Origin: Candidatus Obscuribacterales bacterium
GTDB taxonomy: Bacteria > Cyanobacteriota > Vampirovibrionia > Obscuribacterales > Obscuribacteraceae
DNA: 64,000 nucleotides
Direction: 5' to 3'
Assembly: GCA_031292355.1 (NCBI GenBank)
Contig: JARLHI010000058.1
Location: 1 to 64,000 of the forward strand
The notes beneath the pieces are model-generated. The model was not told the origin of the DNA. It saw nothing but the letters and a program-made list of their open reading frames with translations, and searched no databases. The position numbers were made by a program, and so were the translations under genes. Shown here piece by piece: positions 55,430-63,945 of this stretch (positions within the stretch are counted from its first letter, which is position 1; every line of letters begins with the position of its first letter).

Positions 55430-55751
55430 GCTGAACCTCAAGATTTGCATTAAAGACAATGCACCTGGAGATTTTAGCAAAGAGATTCTGCTCAATCTCA
55501 ATAATCTCTCAAACAAGCCAGATGCACCCGTTGATCACCCGTGTGGAAAGCGGCGGATTAACCACATTCCATTGTCAGCTTTCCCCACACCAGGCGGTCG
55601 CTTCAGGCACTGCTCCAAGGCCGGCGCAAACTTGTTGGGCAAAACATCAAAGGCAATGATAGCATTTAAGAAATGAACGAAATAAATGCATTTTTGTTAT
55701 TTGCAATCATTAGGTTTTTCTGGAGCTAGAGCCGAATGAGTGTAGAAAAAG
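55430..55751. other. 320-base region upstream of the Ro60 gene
   Basis: A plus-strand frame at 55428-55676 is open (82 codons) without a ribosome site and is not called. The promoter for the Ro60 gene must lie here or just upstream of 55736; none is obvious. The first ATG of another frame at 55736 is out of frame with Ro60. Confidence 0.35.
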
Positions 55752-57236
55752 ATGGCGCTCAAAACTAATGCCGTCCAGACCAAGCCCGCGAACCGGAACG
55801 GCCAATTAATTACTGACCTAATCGCTAGCATAATGCGTTCGCGCACTGGAATACCTAACAGGAGCATGTCAGAAGGTCGAGCCCCCAAGAACGACCAGGC
55901 ACTTTTCGTCCTGGCAAAACTTTGCAGTCAGGCTGGTGATGGCCGTTTAGCCGCATGGGCTGAAATTCCAAACATCGCTCGCACCTTCACTCATCTTTCG
56001 CATTTTGTGCACTTTATAAAAAAAGGCAAAATGCGCGGTTGGGGCAGGGGCTTCAGGCGTGCGGTTGCAAATTGGTACAACTCAAAATCAATCGATGATC
56101 TTGTCTATCAAGCAATCAAATACCAATCTCGTGATGGCTGGTCGCAAAAAGACGTAGCCGTCTTATCTCATGTCGCCAGCTTTTTGCCGGATGCAGAGCG
56201 CATTGAACGTTCCGAAGTGTTCCACTATTTGAACTACAAGCGCAAAGGCAGCGTTGTAGAAGATACCTTTGAATATTTGCATCCTCGATTAAATGCCGTT
56301 TCTCGATTGGCTACTGCAGAAAGCGACCAGGAAGCTGCGCGCATAATTACAGAATTCAATTTGCCAATGGAAGCGGTTCCAACGGACAAACGTGGCAAAG
56401 AAGTTTACAGAGCGGTTTGTGAAAAGCCGAATATGGGATGGTTAGTCCGTAACCTCGGCAATCTGAGCAAAGTTGAATTGCTTTCAATAAACGAGCCAGA
56501 ATTCGTTTCAAAAATCTGCGCGACTTTAACTAATGAAGAGCAAATCAAAAAATCTAGGCTCCATCCACTTTCTATATTCGTTGCGCTTAATCAATATCAA
56601 CAAGGCAAGTCCGCAAAAGGTTCGGGCACTTGGGTTGTTGTTCCAAAGGTTCTGGAAGCCTTAACTGAAGCCTTTCACAAAAGCTTTAAATTTGTTGAGC
56701 CTTCGAACAAACGAATTATGTATGCAGTCGATGTTTCGGGTTCAATGCAGCATGCCAGATGCTCTGGAATTGAAGGTTTGCATGTACACCAGGCAGCAGG
56801 CTTGCTCGCATTGGCGTCTGCAAAGGTCGAGCCTAATTTTGTTTCTATCGCTTTCGATTTCACGGCAAGAGGCGGGACTGGTGTCTATCCTATTTCAATA
56901 ACTGCTAATCAGCGGCTTGATGACGTCGTGCGAATGTATGGTAGCATTGCAGGTGGTGGCACTGATTGCTCTTTGCCATTTCGCTATGCCATCGACAACA
57001 ACTTGAAAATCGACACATTCGTTTGTTTTACAGATTCAGAGACATGGGCTGGAAATCAGCACGTGATGCCAGCATTGCTGGAATACAGGCGGAAATCCGG
57101 TATTGCTGCGAAAGCAATTAATATTGCTATGGTATTGAATCGCTCAACTAATTTCAATGCAGATCCGCGGTGCATAGAAGTCTCCGGATTTGACACCACA
57201 ATTCCTCAGATAATTTCTGAGTTCTCTCGCGATTAG
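55752..57236 (+). CDS. rsr: Ro60 / Rsr ortholog (TROVE plus VWA domains), 494 aa
   Basis: RNA-binding ring protein that holds Y RNAs and misfolded RNAs; in bacteria it works with exonucleases such as PNPase in RNA decay (known family role). TROVE HEAT-repeat ring ~45-300: ALFVLAKLCSQAGDGRLAAW, GRGFRRAVANWYNSKS, LVYQAIKYQSRDGWSQKDV, IVATF-like repeats to VVVPKVLEALTEAF. VWA domain ~310-494 with intact MIDAS: DVSGSMQ, Thr in GGGTDCS, Asp in FTDSETWAG. About 40 residues shorter at the N-terminus than animal Ro60. No RtcB, PNPase or RNase neighbour in the window. Two Y-RNA-like genes follow downstream. Confidence 0.93.
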   Translation: MALKTNAVQTKPANRNGQLITDLIASIMRSRTGIPNRSMSEGRAPKNDQALFVLAKLCSQAGDGRLAAWAEIPNIARTFTHLSHFVHFIKKGKMRGWGRGFRRAVANWYNSKSIDDLVYQAIKYQSRDGWSQKDVAVLSHVASFLPDAERIERSEVFHYLNYKRKGSVVEDTFEYLHPRLNAVSRLATAESDQEAARIITEFNLPMEAVPTDKRGKEVYRAVCEKPNMGWLVRNLGNLSKVELLSINEPEFVSKICATLTNEEQIKKSRLHPLSIFVALNQYQQGKSAKGSGTWVVVPKVLEALTEAFHKSFKFVEPSNKRIMYAVDVSGSMQHARCSGIEGLHVHQAAGLLALASAKVEPNFVSIAFDFTARGGTGVYPISITANQRLDDVVRMYGSIAGGGTDCSLPFRYAIDNNLKIDTFVCFTDSETWAGNQHVMPALLEYRRKSGIAAKAINIAMVLNRSTNFNADPRCIEVSGFDTTIPQIISEFSRD

Positions 57237-57246
57237 TGCTAGAATG

Positions 57247-57304
57247 TTGACATGTTGGGTCGCTGAGATACGGTTATCACTTGAACATGAATCCTCCGTA
57301 TTTT
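57247..57304 (+). promoter_or_regulatory. Candidate promoter and small hairpin after the Ro60 gene
   Basis: TTGACA at 57247-57252 with a weak -10 16 bases on. The 57268-57303 segment can form GATACGG...CCGTATT; it shares ACGGTTATC with the first Y-like RNA (57345-57353). It may be a third, minimal Ro-stem RNA or the end of the Ro60 message. Confidence 0.35.
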
Positions 57305-57327
57305 AATTATCATCCAACTACCTTACA

Positions 57328-57462
57328 GCTATGAGCCGCAGAAAACGGTTATCGCCTATTCAGCGGGATGTCGTTGGTTCAATTCCAACCTGGTACCTCG
57401 GTATCAGTAGCTCAGTGGTAGAGCACCTTTTGCCGTTTTCACCTTTCGTTCATAGCACTTTT
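57328..57462 (+). ncRNA. YrlA-type Y RNA 1 with permuted tRNA-like domain
   Basis: Base-by-base pairing: outer stem GCTATGAG (57328-57335) / TTCATAGC (57449-57456); internal loop; inner stem GAAAACGG (57341-57348) / CCGTTTTC (57433-57440); optional small hairpin 57352-57365; T-arm GTTGG-TTCAATT-CCAAC (57373-57389); acceptor-like stem CTGGTAC-CTCG-GTATCAG (57390-57407, 7 pairs); TA; D-arm GCTC-AGTGGTA-GAGC (57410-57424). T-arm, closed acceptor and D-arm are in permuted order, so there is no free 3' CCA and it cannot be an aminoacylated tRNA. Ends in CTTTT. Bacterial Y RNAs of this type bind Ro60 by the long stem. Confidence 0.85.
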
Positions 57463-57543
57463 CGATTCGCGTCACCAGTTTATAGTTATCGACAATTTTG
57501 TTGTCCTCGCTATTCAAAAATGGTCGTCCGGATCCAGTTTTCA

Positions 57544-57668
57544 GCCTGGGCCGCAGTTAATGGTTCTCGTGTGCCGTCAGTTCGAATCTGACTTGAGTCG
57601 AAAGATTCAGTAGCTCAGTAGGTAGAGCAACAAATCCCGTTAACAACAAATCGTCTAGGCTTTTTATT
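57544..57668 (+). ncRNA. YrlA-type Y RNA 2 with permuted tRNA-like domain
   Basis: Outer stem GCCTGGGC (57544-57551) / GTCTAGGC (57653-57660); inner stem GTTAATGG (57556-57563) / CCGTTAAC (57637-57644); T-arm GTCAG-TTCGAAT-CTGAC (57576-57592); acceptor-like stem TTGAGTC-GAAA-GATTCAG (57593-57610, 7 pairs with two G-U and a GNRA tetraloop); TA; D-arm GCTC-AGTAGGTA-GAGC (57613-57628). Followed by TTTTT at 57661-57665. It has the same layout as RNA 1 (8 bases between D-arm and inner stem in both; CCGCAG at the same inner-stem position) with different stem sequences, i.e. compensatory change. A weak promoter TCGACA-16-TATTCA lies at 57489-57516. Confidence 0.88.
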
Positions 57669-57754
57669 GAGGAGATATGAGATTGAGCCGACGATCAGCA
57701 CTATGCTCTCAATTTGAATAATCCTCGAACAAACAAGACGACGAAGCAAATAAC

Positions 57755-58615
57755 TTGAACCAAATTCAAGAAATTAAGACACAAATCGAATTGGCCGATT
57801 GGCTTTCTAAAACGCCAATGAATGAGGATTCGACTAAGTTTAAGGGTTTTCACCCTGCGCCTAAGTCCTTAGTACTCCCGCTGGCTGTGCTCGAAGCAAA
57901 TTTAGAATTGTGGCGGTTATTAAAAAATAAGAAGTTCGCCGGGACGTACAATGAATACGAACGCACACTTTTGTCGTTTCAACTGGTACTTGGATGGTGT
58001 GAATTTTATCAGGCTTATAGATCGGGTCGCATCACAGCAGCTTTTGTCATCGCTAAACCCGAGCGGGCAGCATTGGCTTTAGGCTATTTCGACGAAGTGG
58101 GGCGTACGTGCGGAATTCTTGAGTTCCATGCCCTCAAAGTAACAAAGCTGCCGGTTATCGAAGTCATCAATCAACCGCAATTAAGTCGCGAGATATCTCT
58201 TATTTTGTGCCGCAAATCTATGCTGTCTGCAGGCGACATAATAGACCTCTTTGCGCAGGCAGGGCACGACCTCGTCTGGCGAGTCATGGCTGATGGTGAG
58301 ATGTCACCAGATTTGGTGCACATGACCCTTGGATATTTTCTCCAATTTCGACATTTGCTCGAGTCAGACAAATATGGAATGATCACAGATTGCAGACAAA
58401 CCGATGATGGCGTGGTTTTGCATTTTTCATTCTGGTTGAAAGATTCAGCCCATATTTTAAAGCGCGCAATCGCCGACATTGCGTTAAAGCTCGATGTACG
58501 TGAAATCAGATGGGGAAATTGTGTTCTCACTGTTGAACAGTTCGTCAGGGTGGTTGAGGAAGGACCGCGTTGTCTTTCAAAAATCTATCCCTCGCGGGAA
58601 CCAGAAATCATTTAA
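57755..58615 (+). CDS. Hypothetical protein at the Ro60/Y RNA locus, 286 aa
   Basis: The frame is well-formed from the TTG at 57755 (no clear Shine-Dalgarno) to TAA at 58613-58615. Mixed alpha/beta composition, soluble, no signal peptide. Segments that look conserved in composition: HPAPKSLVLPLAVLEANLEL, LVLGWCEFYQAYRSGRITAA, ALKVTKLPVIEVINQP and VREIRWGNCVLTVEQFV. I recognise no family. It follows the second Y RNA by 87 bases and is read in the same direction, so it may be co-regulated. Confidence 0.65.
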   Translation: MNQIQEIKTQIELADWLSKTPMNEDSTKFKGFHPAPKSLVLPLAVLEANLELWRLLKNKKFAGTYNEYERTLLSFQLVLGWCEFYQAYRSGRITAAFVIAKPERAALALGYFDEVGRTCGILEFHALKVTKLPVIEVINQPQLSREISLILCRKSMLSAGDIIDLFAQAGHDLVWRVMADGEMSPDLVHMTLGYFLQFRHLLESDKYGMITDCRQTDDGVVLHFSFWLKDSAHILKRAIADIALKLDVREIRWGNCVLTVEQFVRVVEEGPRCLSKIYPSREPEII

Positions 58616-58854
58616 AGTGGTGTTGCCAGGTCGTGGCGCAGTTGCATGCCGTGCGAGCAGGCTCACACCGCCATTAACTTCGTATTCGCACGCTCAGTCG
58701 CAGTTCATGAGAGTGACGGTTGAAGGTGACAGACTGGCCTGCCTGGGCGCCGATAATGGTGATCACTCCGTCCATGGTGCGTCAGCATTGGGTCTGCTGC
58801 AACGACATGCAATGGACCGCAGAAGATTTATGTGGTCAAAGCCAGCCGATAAGG

Positions 58855-59844
58855 CTATGGCTTCCCAGGCATACGAATCGTCGTCACTTGCGGTTTTATT
58901 CCGGCATCAATTTCTGTAATCCACTTTTTGATTTTCGAGCTTTTCCAGAACTTTGAGCAATTAATAAGAAATTCTCGCGCCATCTGCAATTGATTTTTGT
59001 CAATCAACATGGCGCACAGCCTAAAATCCGGGCCAAACGAGTCAAGCTGCGGTGAGCCGGGAGTTTGACTTGCCGCAATCAGATATTTCCCTGCCGCCTC
59101 AATGTCGCCCTCAATAAATCTGATCTTGCCGAGTATTGTATTTCCATCAAAAACTGCATTTCCAAAATTCCAGTTATCGTGAAAGTTCTTAGATGATGCC
59201 AGCAACTGGTTAGCGGCATCTTCTGCGCGTTTTGTTTCATTGGCTGCAAGAGCGGCTTGCGCGATATTTGTCAGCGCGTAAAAGCGATGCTCCTCTGAAG
59301 TTGCATTGCTGTAACATCTTTCGCCATACTCCAGCGCGAGTAGATAATTCTCTCGCGCGTCGGTCTCGCTCTGGTGCCCCCCAGCGAGCATATAAATGTC
59401 GCTGATTTGATTTAAAAGAGAGTAATCTTCCGATGATGATGACAGCGCTTGCTTCAATACTTGCACCGCTACTTCTTTTTCATACAAAGTGAAAAACGAA
59501 GCCGCATTAGAAACCACGTTGAAGCTTGCTTTGCTTCTTACTTGAGCGAGCCAAGCCTCTCCGATTTGCCGATATTCATCACTCTCAAAATCAAAGCAGC
59601 TCGTGAAAACTGAAATTGACTGTTCTTCAGGTAAATTTTCTACGAGCCACAATTTGCTCGCTAAACATTGCTCTGTCTCCTCCTTGTGATGAGCGGAATA
59701 ATAACCAAGAAGCTGCAAGTGCTTGTAAGGGTCATCGGGGGAAATTTTTAGTTGTTGCATCAAGGATTTTTTCTGAGCTTTTGTCATTCGAAATCCATCT
59801 TGGAACGCATCAAAATAGTCCGGAGTCTCTTCCCATACTTCCAT
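58855..59844 (-). CDS. TPR-like helical protein (one-module paralog), 329 aa
   Basis: N-terminal module as in the 32284 and 51385 proteins (YKHLQLLGYYSAHH, LASKLWLVENLP, AWLAQVRSKASFNVVSNAA), then TPR repeats (ALEYGERCYSNATSEEHRFY, IAQAALAANETKRAEDAANQ). No signal peptide. Single gene; start ATG at 59842-59844 with weak site. Function unknown. Confidence 0.8.
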   Translation of the reverse strand: MEVWEETPDYFDAFQDGFRMTKAQKKSLMQQLKISPDDPYKHLQLLGYYSAHHKEETEQCLASKLWLVENLPEEQSISVFTSCFDFESDEYRQIGEAWLAQVRSKASFNVVSNAASFFTLYEKEVAVQVLKQALSSSSEDYSLLNQISDIYMLAGGHQSETDARENYLLALEYGERCYSNATSEEHRFYALTNIAQAALAANETKRAEDAANQLLASSKNFHDNWNFGNAVFDGNTILGKIRFIEGDIEAAGKYLIAASQTPGSPQLDSFGPDFRLCAMLIDKNQLQMAREFLINCSKFWKSSKIKKWITEIDAGIKPQVTTIRMPGKP

Positions 59845-59906
59845 TGAACTACTACTCCAGGCGAAAGAGGAAATCAGAGTCGGTGATGAATATAATCCCT
59901 TAAACC

Positions 59907-60101
59907 CTAAAGACGGGTTATCTGGACATCGTCGACCGAGAAAAAAAAGTGACTTGATGGCATCTGCGGATATCCGATGTCATCTGGCATGCCCCCCACG
60001 TTCGTGACCCTCGCATGGCAAAGAGTGCCTGTCACCTCAATAGAGTCACCATATTTATAAGGCTTGAGCAAAAGTTCCAATTTTCTTTTATGTGCCTTGT
60101 T
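59907..60101 (-). pseudogene. Orphan OB-like fragment beyond the 60118 gene
   Basis: Between a TGA and TAG at 59907-59909 the minus strand is open for ~64 codons and reads like real protein (LLLKPYKYGDSIEVTGTL, HARVTNVGGMP, SSHFFFSVDDVQITRL), with the strand-rich pattern of an OB fold. No start codon. It is probably the second half of a once-longer gene, cut off from 60118-60483 by a stop or frameshift. Confidence 0.5.
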
Positions 60102-60117
60102 TCATGACCAGGCTCCA

Positions 60118-60483
60118 CTAGGCTTCAAAGTGACCTTTAAAGTCATTTGGCTTTCGACTATATTTCTTCAATACATATTTTAGACGAATTTGGCTGTCTT
60201 TGGGAAATTCCACGGGGTCTATGGAAATCCGGACATCAGGCGCGTCTTTCATGACTATACCATCGAAACCTTTTCCTAAATAAACCAGACAACCCTGCAT
60301 GGATGCCTTTTTTCCAATCTGTTGAATGAGAGCAGCTCCACTTGGTGAAGATACATCGTACTTGTCCGTATAGCTATATCCTGCATCTGATAATTCCCAA
60401 TGTGGCGAGGCTGCCTTGCCAAATGCGAGCGGACAGCAGGCAATAAGAAGTAAAAGGACGATAAGTCGCAAATTTATCTTCAT
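60118..60483 (-). CDS. Small secreted OB-like protein, 121 aa
   Basis: Signal peptide (KINLRLIVLLLLIACCPLA). Mature part (GCLVYLGKGFDGIVMKD, VRISIDPVEFPKDSQIRLKY, KPNDFKGHFEA) is strand-rich. An OB/NfeD-like small barrel is a guess. The coding remnant just downstream suggests it is truncated. Probably periplasmic. Confidence 0.65.
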   Translation of the reverse strand: MKINLRLIVLLLLIACCPLAFGKAASPHWELSDAGYSYTDKYDVSSPSGAALIQQIGKKASMQGCLVYLGKGFDGIVMKDAPDVRISIDPVEFPKDSQIRLKYVLKKYSRKPNDFKGHFEA

Positions 60484-60652
60484 AACTTCAAACTCTTAAC
60501 CATGACGATTCCCGAGACTTGCTCCATCTCCGCTCTTCTTTCCCTTAACCGTTGAATGATTGTCGTCATCGATTCGTTTTCCATACGGTTCGCTCCAGAT
60601 AATATTCCAATTCAGAAGCATAGCCAGTCTTCAATTGAAGATGCCAATGAAT

Positions 60653-61081
60653 TTAGTCTGCCCACAGATGATAGTCATAATAGATACCGTGTCGGAACTC
60701 AATGGTCATGAATCGCGTGTCGATTAGGTCTGGACCAAGCGGATATGTCAGTTCCGAGGGATTCACTCTCTTTGTTTGATTCTCGGGACCTAACAGTGCA
60801 CGCACCTCGGCCATAGATTTGCCGGCGAGTCGTCGCGATAGGCTAAAAACCATTCGTTCTCTCAGACCTGCCATGTACAAGCGCGACGACTCTTCAGCTT
60901 TCTTCGGCTCCTTCGCCCGATCAAAGAGGTCGTTGTCAGCAACCTTCCAGACTGCATTATCGAATGGAAGGTCATCGAACCATTTGTGACCATTCATGGC
61001 ACCTAGAATCAAAATTCGACCTAACAACAGGGCTATGCACGTTACGGCTATGCGCGAAACAATGATTGACCTGCGCGACAT
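60653..61081 (-). CDS. Membrane-anchored BamE/SmpA-like small protein, 142 aa
   Basis: The start at the ATG at 61079-61081 is chosen (GGAA seven bases upstream; a TTG at 61093 adds four). N-terminal hydrophobic helix (IIVSRIAVTCIALLLGRILI). C-terminal ~70 residues match the BamE/SmpA-like pattern: GKSMAEVRALLGPENQTKR, then a beta region DTRFMTIEFRHGIYYDY. No lipobox seen, so an anchored relative and not BamE itself. Role in envelope assembly is inferred only. Confidence 0.65.
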   Translation of the reverse strand: MSRRSIIVSRIAVTCIALLLGRILILGAMNGHKWFDDLPFDNAVWKVADNDLFDRAKEPKKAEESSRLYMAGLRERMVFSLSRRLAGKSMAEVRALLGPENQTKRVNPSELTYPLGPDLIDTRFMTIEFRHGIYYDYHLWAD

Positions 61082-61194
61082 TTCTAATTCCAATGTGTCT
61101 TTTCTACAGTTCTATCACACCAGTTTCAACCACATAACCAGCAGCGAATATGTTCTCACTGCCACCACGAACATCCGAGTCTCGCTAAGTTAAA

Positions 61195-63642
61195 TCAATG
61201 AGCCACACATTGTTCGGCGTCAAGCGATGCTAATCGCTTCTCGATCTTTTTAGCCTCATCTGCGTACACTTTGTCCGTCAATGACTTTTTTAAATCTAGC
61301 AATTGCTCACGCGTTTTCGGGGCAATCGACATGCCTGGCTTGTTTATTGATGTAATCAATCTTTTCAAGGCCGATTCGGCATCCTTTGGCTGATTCGTTT
61401 TTATGTAGTATTCAGCGATAGCTATCAACCATGCTCGTGTCTCTCCAGCATCATCTCCGAATTTGGTTTGCGCCATGTCCAAACATTTTGTGAGCAAGTT
61501 TTTTCCACTATGAACATCGCCAGAGTCCGCGCATTTGCTTGCGCACTTAACCACGCGCTCCCTAACCATGCTAATCGAAAGTTCCCCGCCTTCTTGCAAA
61601 GCATAGCCGTAGGCTTCCAGGAAAAATTGCCCAGCGGTTTTCAATTGACCGTCTGCAACCAACCGATCGCCAAACGAAGAAGCTATTCCTGAAAGTGCTG
61701 GATAAAGTACTTGTTTCTTGCCTTGCGTGTCCTTCAACTGTTTGTGCAACGCCTTGACTGCTTCCCATTTACTCAAAAATTTGTCGTATTTTTTGTAAAA
61801 GAGATAATGATCCTCAGTTTGCAGCATGCTCAAAAGTAAAACTCGCGGATCGTTTTCTTTGGCTCGCCAAGTTTCTAACTCTTCGGCGCTATCAATGCGT
61901 GCTTCGTTGAAACCGCGGGCGTTTTGCAACGCAAGCAGCAAAAATACAGCGCTAGCTGGCTTATTGCTTGCTTTGGCCTCGCTAATCAATTGCTCGAGTT
62001 TCGCGAAAGCTTTCGAGTCCGGTCGCGAACCAATAATTTGTCCCTGAAAACCCAAATAGTCATCCAGAGCGCCAACAGGTCTGCGCCCAGTCCCACAGTG
62101 GCTCTCCCACCACGTCGCAGCAAGAGGATCATCAAAACCATTGACCATCCGCGCATGAACGATACGCAGCAACAGAGGTTCGCTTTCTTGATCATGCTCG
62201 CATTGCTTTAGATGAATGCTAATGTCTTTGAAGCAATCGAACATTTGTTCGCTTTGTTTATCGGTTGCGTTTTTCTCATACACCGCAACCGCTTCTTTGA
62301 GGTGCGGGACCGCCTCATCGCAATGTTTGCTCTCGAATTCCTTAGTCGAAAACTCAGTCAGCGCCTTAACTTTTTCCAAAGGCGGCGCATGCGAATTATC
62401 AATTGCGGCTTTGAGCTTTTGCTCATGCTCTGAGGCTATTTTTTGCTTCTGAGATGAGAGCTCCAATTTCAATTTAGCTTGTGCTTCGCTAATACCTTTA
62501 GAGTCACCAGCGCTAGCCAGAACCGCCTCATACTCTTTCTCCATCTCAGGCATGTATCTTTCAATGGCGTCTGGCCATTTGCTGTGACGACAAAATTCCA
62601 TGCCTTCGTTCAAAACAGCGATTGCCTCTTTGGTCTTGCCTGCCTTATTCAACATGTCAGCCCATTGCGCTATGGTGCGACCATAACCCGCGTTCATTGC
62701 ATCCTCAGTCATCTTTCGCTCATTGTCGAAAGCGGCCCTGTAGAATTTGTCTGCTTCATTTGTATCGACACTAGACAATTTTTCTGCAAAGTAGCCATAA
62801 GAAACTCGATCTCTCCAGCGAACCTGATCAGGAGATAGCGTTGCTTTGAGATACTCTTCAGACAGTACTGCGGTTTGTTGATTCAAATTATGATCGAAAA
62901 GAAAATGCAGATAATTATTCAATACACTAGTCAACTGTTGGTTGTCCTTGAGTGTTCTCGCAAATGCTATCGACAATTCATAGTACTTTTTCGCATTCTC
63001 TATGTCTCCAGACTCAGCATAAATGCGTGCTAAAGTTTCCTCGCACCGGCCAACGTTGTCGGTGGCGGGTTTTACCGTTTGCAGGTCGCTTAAAGTCTCA
63101 AGCAGCAACGAAATTGCTTCCTGATACCTCTTGTGGCTGGAACATGCAAACGCAACCATTTGTACTTCGTGATACTGCGAATCTATTGACACGCCGGGCT
63201 GATTTTGAAGCAACTTCAAGCGTTGTTGAGCCAGATATTTATACGCATCAAGACTCATTTGATTGTGGCATTGCCCAACTATTTCGCTTAGCGTCCTTAG
63301 CATTTCACGTTGGTCTGCCACAGGCATTTTTGCTGCCACCAAGAATGCTTTATCTAAGCTCGTTCGCGCCGTTTCGAAATTATTTGAAAACAGTGGCTCG
63401 CGAGCGGCAGCTAAATATTTGGCCGCTGCCGCTACAAATCTCTGAGCTTTTGCGTCTGCATCCCCAGCTTTCACGATTTCAAGCTCGCGTTCTCTTTGGG
63501 ACGCCGGCGTACTGCTGTACAGTGCTTTGAAGGAATTTGCATTTACTGCTTCATCTGCAGCTACTGCCTTAATCGGTGCAACGACCGCAACTAAAATTGT
63601 GCATGTAATTGCATTGTGCCAAAAATAGCGAAGTTTGCGCAT
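61195..63642 (-). CDS. Secreted TPR-rich protein, 815 aa
   Basis: Signal peptide (RYFWHNAITCTILVAVVAPI then AVAAD). The body is tetratricopeptide-like throughout, with clear units such as YKYLAQQRLKLLQNQ, ETLARIYAESGDIENAKKYY and AIAVLNEGMEFCRH, plus a central charged helix region (EAQAKLKLELSSQKQKIASE). The C-terminal part has further repeats (ESALKRLITSI). AGAGG lies before the ATG. Likely periplasmic or surface scaffold. Same general style as the 8290 protein. Confidence 0.82.
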   Translation of the reverse strand: MRKLRYFWHNAITCTILVAVVAPIKAVAADEAVNANSFKALYSSTPASQRERELEIVKAGDADAKAQRFVAAAAKYLAAAREPLFSNNFETARTSLDKAFLVAAKMPVADQREMLRTLSEIVGQCHNQMSLDAYKYLAQQRLKLLQNQPGVSIDSQYHEVQMVAFACSSHKRYQEAISLLLETLSDLQTVKPATDNVGRCEETLARIYAESGDIENAKKYYELSIAFARTLKDNQQLTSVLNNYLHFLFDHNLNQQTAVLSEEYLKATLSPDQVRWRDRVSYGYFAEKLSSVDTNEADKFYRAAFDNERKMTEDAMNAGYGRTIAQWADMLNKAGKTKEAIAVLNEGMEFCRHSKWPDAIERYMPEMEKEYEAVLASAGDSKGISEAQAKLKLELSSQKQKIASEHEQKLKAAIDNSHAPPLEKVKALTEFSTKEFESKHCDEAVPHLKEAVAVYEKNATDKQSEQMFDCFKDISIHLKQCEHDQESEPLLLRIVHARMVNGFDDPLAATWWESHCGTGRRPVGALDDYLGFQGQIIGSRPDSKAFAKLEQLISEAKASNKPASAVFLLLALQNARGFNEARIDSAEELETWRAKENDPRVLLLSMLQTEDHYLFYKKYDKFLSKWEAVKALHKQLKDTQGKKQVLYPALSGIASSFGDRLVADGQLKTAGQFFLEAYGYALQEGGELSISMVRERVVKCASKCADSGDVHSGKNLLTKCLDMAQTKFGDDAGETRAWLIAIAEYYIKTNQPKDAESALKRLITSINKPGMSIAPKTREQLLDLKKSLTDKVYADEAKKIEKRLASLDAEQCVAH

Positions 63643-63945
63643 TCAACCTCTGCGTTTAACCGAACTAGCCACTGCAATCCGATGATTGGATCACATTTGT
63701 CAGACGTACTTGAAAGAATATATTAGACTATTGTCGCCTCACTTCTGCATTAAGTTTGCTCAGGCGGGCCGCACTGGGCTGTCATACTGGCTCTTTCAGG
63801 TCAGACAAATCCGGAGATGCTATTGAAATTAGAAATCTGAAGCCGTGCGTTTAACGCTTTTAAATATTTAGGTCAACGCAAGTAATATTGCGCATCATTT
63901 GCTGCTGCCAGAAAACATTTGTCGCTTTGTAGGGAGAGTGGCAGG

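Noticed and set aside
55428..55676. 82-codon plus-strand ORF before the Ro60 gene
   Set aside because: No ribosome site and it starts inside the opposite gene's start region.
57403..57424. Canonical tRNA genes in the Ro60 downstream region
   Set aside because: T-arm precedes D-arm, the acceptor strands are joined by a tetraloop and there is no anticodon arm between D- and T-arm or a free 3' end, so these are tRNA mimics, not tRNA genes.
57331..57591. 86-codon plus-strand reading frame across the first Y RNA
   Set aside because: No ribosome site, and the base pairing of the RNA explains the sequence much better than coding.
58494..58919. 141-codon plus-strand frame at 58494-58919
   Set aside because: It overlaps the ends of two better-supported genes and runs through the repeat remnant.
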